This document shows positions 59,040 through 64,000 of a DNA stretch of 64,000 bases, in pieces. The stretch spans positions 30,009,053-30,073,052 of the forward strand of contig NC_089274.1 in NCBI RefSeq assembly GCF_963678975.1, in the 5' to 3' direction. The DNA is from Dysidea avara (taxonomy: Eukaryota > Porifera > Demospongiae > Dictyoceratida > Dysideidae). Position 1 is the first letter of the stretch, and the number at the start of each line of letters is the position of its first letter. A model generated the notes under the pieces. The model ran no database searches. It had not been told where the DNA came from and was given only the letters and a program-made list of their open reading frames with translations. The position numbers and the translations under genes were made by a program.

Positions 59040-60420
59040 TGCAAAAAGAATGGTGTCAGACTTACTGTTTTTGTCTAAATGGGCACCCCAACGATCAATT
59101 ACTAAAAAATGCCAAGTAGCCATTATACTTTGTTTTCAGTTATGTTCAACCCGTTACACAGAACACTATGAGAAGTACCTCTGCAATCAATCCAAGAAAA
59201 CTCAAGTGAATCAATACCTTGAGCTGTAAGCAAAAAGAAATGGGACACAGAAGGACAAAGGTACAGGGGTGTAATCCATGATGGGCACATTATTATACTG
59301 TGGTATGCCAAAAGGTACTTGTCGGAGTGAAGAATAAAAAAATAATAAAAATTAAACCTGTAGCCTTAGAGCAACATTTGTCAGTCAGTCGGTCAGTAGA
59401 AATTTCCAATAATAAAAAAGTAGAGTAGCGACCTATTATGAGGCATAACAATAAATGCCAATAAACATGTTAATATACAAATTGAATTTACACCAAAGTA
59501 CTTCTTTGCACTTGCTAAACCATTGAACACACTCTAATAGAGCAGTCCAAAAGTTTTATATTAGCATCTATCTCACCAGGGACCTGCACTGAAAGCCTAT
59601 CAACTAGCTAGGCATATACACAGACTAATCAACACTGAAAATTACTTCCTTGAAACCATAAGCATTTTAAAACATTCAACTACATTGTATTAAAGATCCA
59701 TTTGATACTCTAGTGCCTGTATAATAGTTTGAGAAGCTGCACCTACAGCCTCAAGATAATAAGTCGGGTATGTACAGTATGCAATACGCTTGTCAGGCTG
59801 GAGTGAGCAAACCACTATAAACAGTCATGGAGCTTCCTCACAGAGCATGCACATGCAGCCATTCCAGTGTGAGAACTGATAGTGACTGTATATACTGTAT
59901 GCAGTTGCACCTGCAGTTTAAAGATAAGAAATCATACAGGTACTGTATATTATACTGTATGCATTAGTTAACTAAATACTTTTCTAAAGTTTTTCATCTT
60001 CAACATGGTTTAAACTTCAAACAATAACAGTACAGCATGTGATAGCCAAATGTAAAACCTACAAGGGATAAAAGTATTCCATACTGTTACACTGTATGAA
60101 TGCATAAAGCTTTGTTAGAGTATTTAGCAGATGGATCTATATTTTCAGTCAACTTGCACATGCATACTGACACACTCATCTTTACCAGCATTTCTGTGGT
60201 CATGGTGACATAATTCATTGTAATTGCTAAGCAACTGCAGCTGTTGGCTATGTTTCGGGCTCGCACACTTACACACAATGTTCTCCCCTGATGTAACAAA
60301 AATGAAACAAATTTGAATGTGGTCAACGGTGCGCATGCTCGAATGTGAGAACCAGCAATTTGTTTTCATTTGCATATGTATCCTCATGCGATCCAATAGA
60401 AATTGATTTATACGTGAACA
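59040..60420. other. No gene recognised
   Basis: AT-rich, with one good copy of the dispersed motif (59531-59547) and no clear exon on either strand. Confidence 0.4.
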
Positions 60421-60423
60421 GAT

Positions 60424-63400
60424 GATATTGTGTTATTAACTATTCGTCTTCTACATCATCCAAGAAGTCTAGTCACAAGGCCAAGCCTGATAGATACTGG
60501 CAATTACGACTTTGCCGTTTTGCGGCAGGAGAGAAGTTTGGCAGAGGCGAGAGACCTAAGAACTCAAAGTGACACAAAGCTGAGTCTTGTCTTGCCCATG
60601 GAGCTGTGACCAGAACAACGTGTACTTGCGGCTATCATTATTGTCAACTCGTGAGTAGAGACAGAGTGCAGCAGTTAATTAGCTTCATTGCATGCTAATT
60701 AGCCACAGTGCAATATTTGCAAATTTATTTTAATAAACACAATAAACAGGTTAATTAGCTGATTGAGTGTGACAATCAATTGTATTTCAGGAGCAATCTG
60801 CTACACCATCATCTTCCTCTCTTGTTGCAGAGGCCATTGGTCATGATGCGGGTCATGGTGGCCCTGTGACACAGGTAATCACTGATGAGTTGTGCTGCTG
60901 GCTCTTGTTGCTGTATAATTTGTTTCATAGGAATCGATCAAATTGCTTTGGCAAAGCCATGAAGCTTTGCAAGGTCAATTAGTGCAGCAGGTGTGTACAC
61001 TGAGTAGAAAATAACATACACATTAAAAAACATCATTCTGTCAATGTAGCCGTCTATTAATCCTACTGTGCAGTTTGCTGCTCTTTCCCACACACCAGCT
61101 GTTTCTACTAACAGCAATATCATTGTGGTGAGTGTAAGGATATTTGTTCAAATTGTGTGCTATAAGCACTTATATTATGATTATTCCCTTGTAATTAATC
61201 ACAATTATAAGTAACATAATTATAATATGCTGGTTATAAAATGTCACTTTTTGGCCTTATTCCTTTTAATTTAAAACACTTTATATAGCTTGTACTAAAT
61301 CACTAAATGTTTATGTATAAAGACACAAAATATTAATGTTTAGGTGTGTTCTGGGCCATACAAGAAATCAAATAATGAACAAATGTCAACTGATCATAAG
61401 GTTAGCTGCCATTCACATGCCAAGGCTTATGTTCTGGCTATCTGACTAGAGTACCAGTCATTTGTATACTACTGTTGTAGCAGTCACCACGGTTGTCACA
61501 ACAGTGACCACTGCTATCACGGCAACAACCACTATTGCTGTGACACCATTAGTGAGTAAATAAAAACCTATCTAGACATTGTTGTATGCAATATTATAAT
61601 AGATTCAACCTAGCAGGCAACAGATGGCTGTTCCAGAGCTTAATGCTTCTGCACTTCCTGTAAGTACATGGTTGAATATGTAGTTGTGTTGCAATAGTCT
61701 CCTTCCTTGGAAATAAAGAAGATTTACAGGCCCAGCATGCCTGTACATCAGTCCTCTGTTGTTGGCTCCTCCTATGACATGTATGTCACTGCAGTCACAC
61801 AGACTGGAACTGCTGCTCCACCTCAGTTGTCCACTATGTCTCACTTAGTGTTATCCTCATTGTCCTGTCCCTCTCTCACATCATTGTGTACAGGATCTAC
61901 CATCTTACCTCTCATATGCCATCAGCAGCACTACAATCCAACACCATCTGGTAAACATTTGCAATAATTGTGCTGAAAGTGTTGGGTGATGCTTTTGTAT
62001 AGGCTCCCTCGTCTATTTCTATTGCCACCACAGACCAGTCAGCTGCTTCAACAGCTCCCACTACAGCTGAGGTATGATAACAATTGTTGAAGCATGAAAT
62101 AATGGATACTATCACAGGGAACTTCATTACTGGTGTCAACTTCACCTTCCACAGCTGTTGGAAATTATACACCAGCAACTGATAAGGTATTGAATAAATA
62201 CATCCCACCTATTCCACATGGCTTACAGTACATTAAAATAGCTCTCCTTTTAAACTGTGACCGATCGAGGAACTTCCAGAGGATAGGTTGCCTTTAAAAT
62301 GGAAGAATATGATGCTGAAGACAGAACAGCAGTGGATAGGGATGGAAGTATTCTGTGAAAAGTATAAGATCAGTGACACTGCTGCAATGAAGCTGTGGTG
62401 AGATCCACCAAAACCTAACATCACACAAAGCCAGCCAAACCCTGAGTTCTATGTCTTGCATAAGTGCCACGTAGAAAATGGAGTTTTGACTTCAAGTGCC
62501 CATGTTGCTATCAGTCCCTTGGGTAAGAAATACATTGTCCTTAACACTGTTCATGTAGGTTTATGTATGCAGCACAAAGGGTATTTACAAGAAAACTCTG
62601 AGGGAGGTGCTTGACTTTTTTGAGTCCTATTATTTAGCAACTGAAGGACTAAGTTGCAAGCATTGCAAAAAGGCACTTCAGTCTTGGGATTTGCAGTATG
62701 TCTTGCTAAAATTATTAAAATGACTGATGTTGGTACCCAATAATAAAAAAATTTTGAAACAGCTTCCGGAATCCTACAAGAAGCAGTTTCCTGCCATACT
62801 CACATACTGTGACAGAAGAGTGGTGTCTCTTTTAAGGGGTCATACACTTGGTAATAGCCCCACTGCACTTCACAATGCAGTACTGGAACTGCACACCGAT
62901 GAGTGGTTGCATAAACAACTTCATTACCTTGAAGACTGTAGACGAGTACATAATGAAGTAAACATGCATTGCTAGTTTGTTTCCTCTTGCGATGTCATAG
63001 TGATGGAAAGACAAAGCTTTTGAAGCAATCAGCTCCTGAGTTTGAAGCAGTGGTTAAGATGCCCCAAGTACCATGTGATTGGTGTGTTCCTTAATTACGG
63101 CCATATAAAGATAGTACATAATCATGTGTACATTTAAACATCTGCTTTGGCATGCATGGCTGGATGATGTCTGTGTATGCCAGGGACATTCTCAGCAGGC
63201 TACCTCAGATTCTTGCCACCTGTACTGGAGTTTTTGGAAAGGTTTTAAAGATAGACTCCACTAAGAAGGTGTGTAAGAAGCTGCAGGGAATGGCTGCTGA
63301 GAGTGCTGCCTGGTGTACCAATGTTGGAAACGAGCGAGGGGAAGTGCTAATCTCTGTGCTAACAGAATCAGAAGGACTGGAAGGACTTCGTCCAATGGCA

Positions 63401-64000
63401 ATTGGGATAATAGAGAGGTTGCATAGACAAATAAATTGCATATACCACTTACAGTTTTTTTGCTCAGATACAAGAGGGCCAAGCAATATCCCCCACTGGT
63501 AATGTACACAGACCGAGACTGCTGCTGTGTTGCTGGTAGGGCAAAGTGTGCACAACTGTTTAAGGAGTGGGATCATCTCCAAGTATGCAGTTATTGACAT
63601 ATGCATTACTGCTATTTTACCTCAAAGGTACGACTGGACATATGGCATTTCATGCGAAGGCTTGCTCGTGGCTGCACTTCCGAATCGCACCCTCTGTATG
63701 GAGAGTTTATGTCCCGATTGTCATGAGCTATTTTTGAATGGGATGAGACTGATTATTGGTGAGCATTTATAATAACACATACACTGTGTAGGAGTTATCT
63801 CTTGTATAATTGTGACATTGCAGTCGTCTGTGTGATGCTAAGAAAGGGTATCTGCAGGAAAAGGGAGTGAGCAACCCCTCCATGAATGCCATAGAAAAGG
63901 CCATTACTAAGGAGGAAAGGGCACAACATTGCCGAAGGGGAATAGAAGAGACCATAAAAGCCATTGAGGAGTTGGTGTTACAGTTCACCTCAGTCACAGA
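60424..64000 (+). pseudogene. Multi-exon transposase-like gene (DUF6729/KDZ-type), three TGA stops, cut by window end
   Basis: Exon 1 near 60440-60650 gives a basic start ('KPDRYWQLRLCRFAAGEKFG') and a cysteine motif ('AESCLAHGAVTRTTCTCGYH'). Small Thr/Ser-rich exons follow (for example 61479-61550). The conserved core runs from 62260: 'LPEDRLPLKWKNMMLKTEQQ', 'QPNPEFYVLHKCHVENG', 'TLREVLDFFESYYLATEGL', 'CKHCKKALQSWDLQ', 'LLRGHTLGNSPTALHNAV', 'VYARDILSRLPQIL', 'LKIDSTKKVCKKLQG', 'CTNVGNERGEVLISVLTE', 'YPPLVMYTDRDCC', 'VRLDIWHFMRRLARG', 'AIFEWDETDYW' and finally 'KGVSNPSMNAIEKAI'. I recognise this series from uncharacterised animal proteins annotated with DUF6729. The acidic residues in IDSTKK, TDRDCC and FEWDE could be a DDE-type triad. 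Introns fit, e.g. donor at about 63417 to acceptor before 63468. In-frame TGA interrupts it after 'PKNSK', after 'AAMKLW' and after 'SRLS', so this copy is probably inactive. Confidence 0.65.

Noticed and set aside
59123..59311. Upstream exon of the PLP enzyme on the minus strand
   Set aside because: The translation 'WIDCRGTSHSVLCNGLN' lacks the expected glycine-rich PLP loop and has no matching splice borders.
60424..64000. TGA recoded as an amino acid in the transposase-like gene
   Set aside because: The confident genes in the window end in TAA or use TGA as a stop (WD exon). CpG decay explains three TGA codons more simply.

Overview
The window is eukaryotic and almost certainly from an invertebrate animal. 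It is AT-rich, its genes are split into many small exons with GT-AG introns, and most of the sequence is mobile or repetitive DNA. The animal-type genes (SUN domain protein, ZFYVE26-like, EXOSC4/RRP41) together with the very high density of short inverted-repeat transposons suit a sponge or another early-branching invertebrate. That placement is a guess from general character, not something the sequence proves.

Layout, left to right. 1-3.3 kb: a decayed DIRS-type retrotransposon on the minus strand (gag-like ORF, reverse transcriptase, RNase H), itself hit by a hAT-type MITE and a SINE tail. 4.4-17.4 kb (+): the lumenal coiled coil and complete SUN domain of a SUN-family nuclear envelope protein, 12 exons, with introns full of MITEs (three piggyBac-like, several foldbacks) and a (TGCC)n microsatellite. 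18.66-20.93 kb (+): two exons giving the C-terminal end of a WD40 protein (RFWD3-like at best). 21.0-22.7 kb (-): the convergent 3' end of a ZFYVE26/spastizin-like gene. 22.8-31 kb: nested repeats and no clear gene. 31.7-55.1 kb (+): EXOSC4/RRP41, an RNA exosome ring subunit, six exons spread over 23 kb. Its introns hold a long inverted-repeat pair, a 3.2-kb higher-order minisatellite, a composite repeat with a conserved exon-like ORF, a dead LINE, a four-unit tandem array, a pogo-like MITE, a hAT MITE and a hAT/ZBED-like relic. 55.6-56.0 kb (+): remains of a gene for a secreted or membrane protein. 58.2-58.7 kb (-): the last three exons of a D-cysteine desulfhydrase/ACC deaminase-like PLP enzyme. 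60.4 kb to the right edge (+): a multi-exon gene of a transposase-like family (DUF6729/KDZ type, by recollection), broken by three TGA stops and running off the window.

The genes are unrelated housekeeping functions with no operon logic. The most unusual material is in the repeats: a dispersed motif of about 18 bp (CTCTAATAGAGCAGTCAC) at ten or more sites, a tandem array of short cassettes with promoter-like and splice-like signals, two copies of a composite repeat carrying the same small ATG-exon-donor cassette, and an EXOSC4 exon lying between 0.8-kb inverted repeats.
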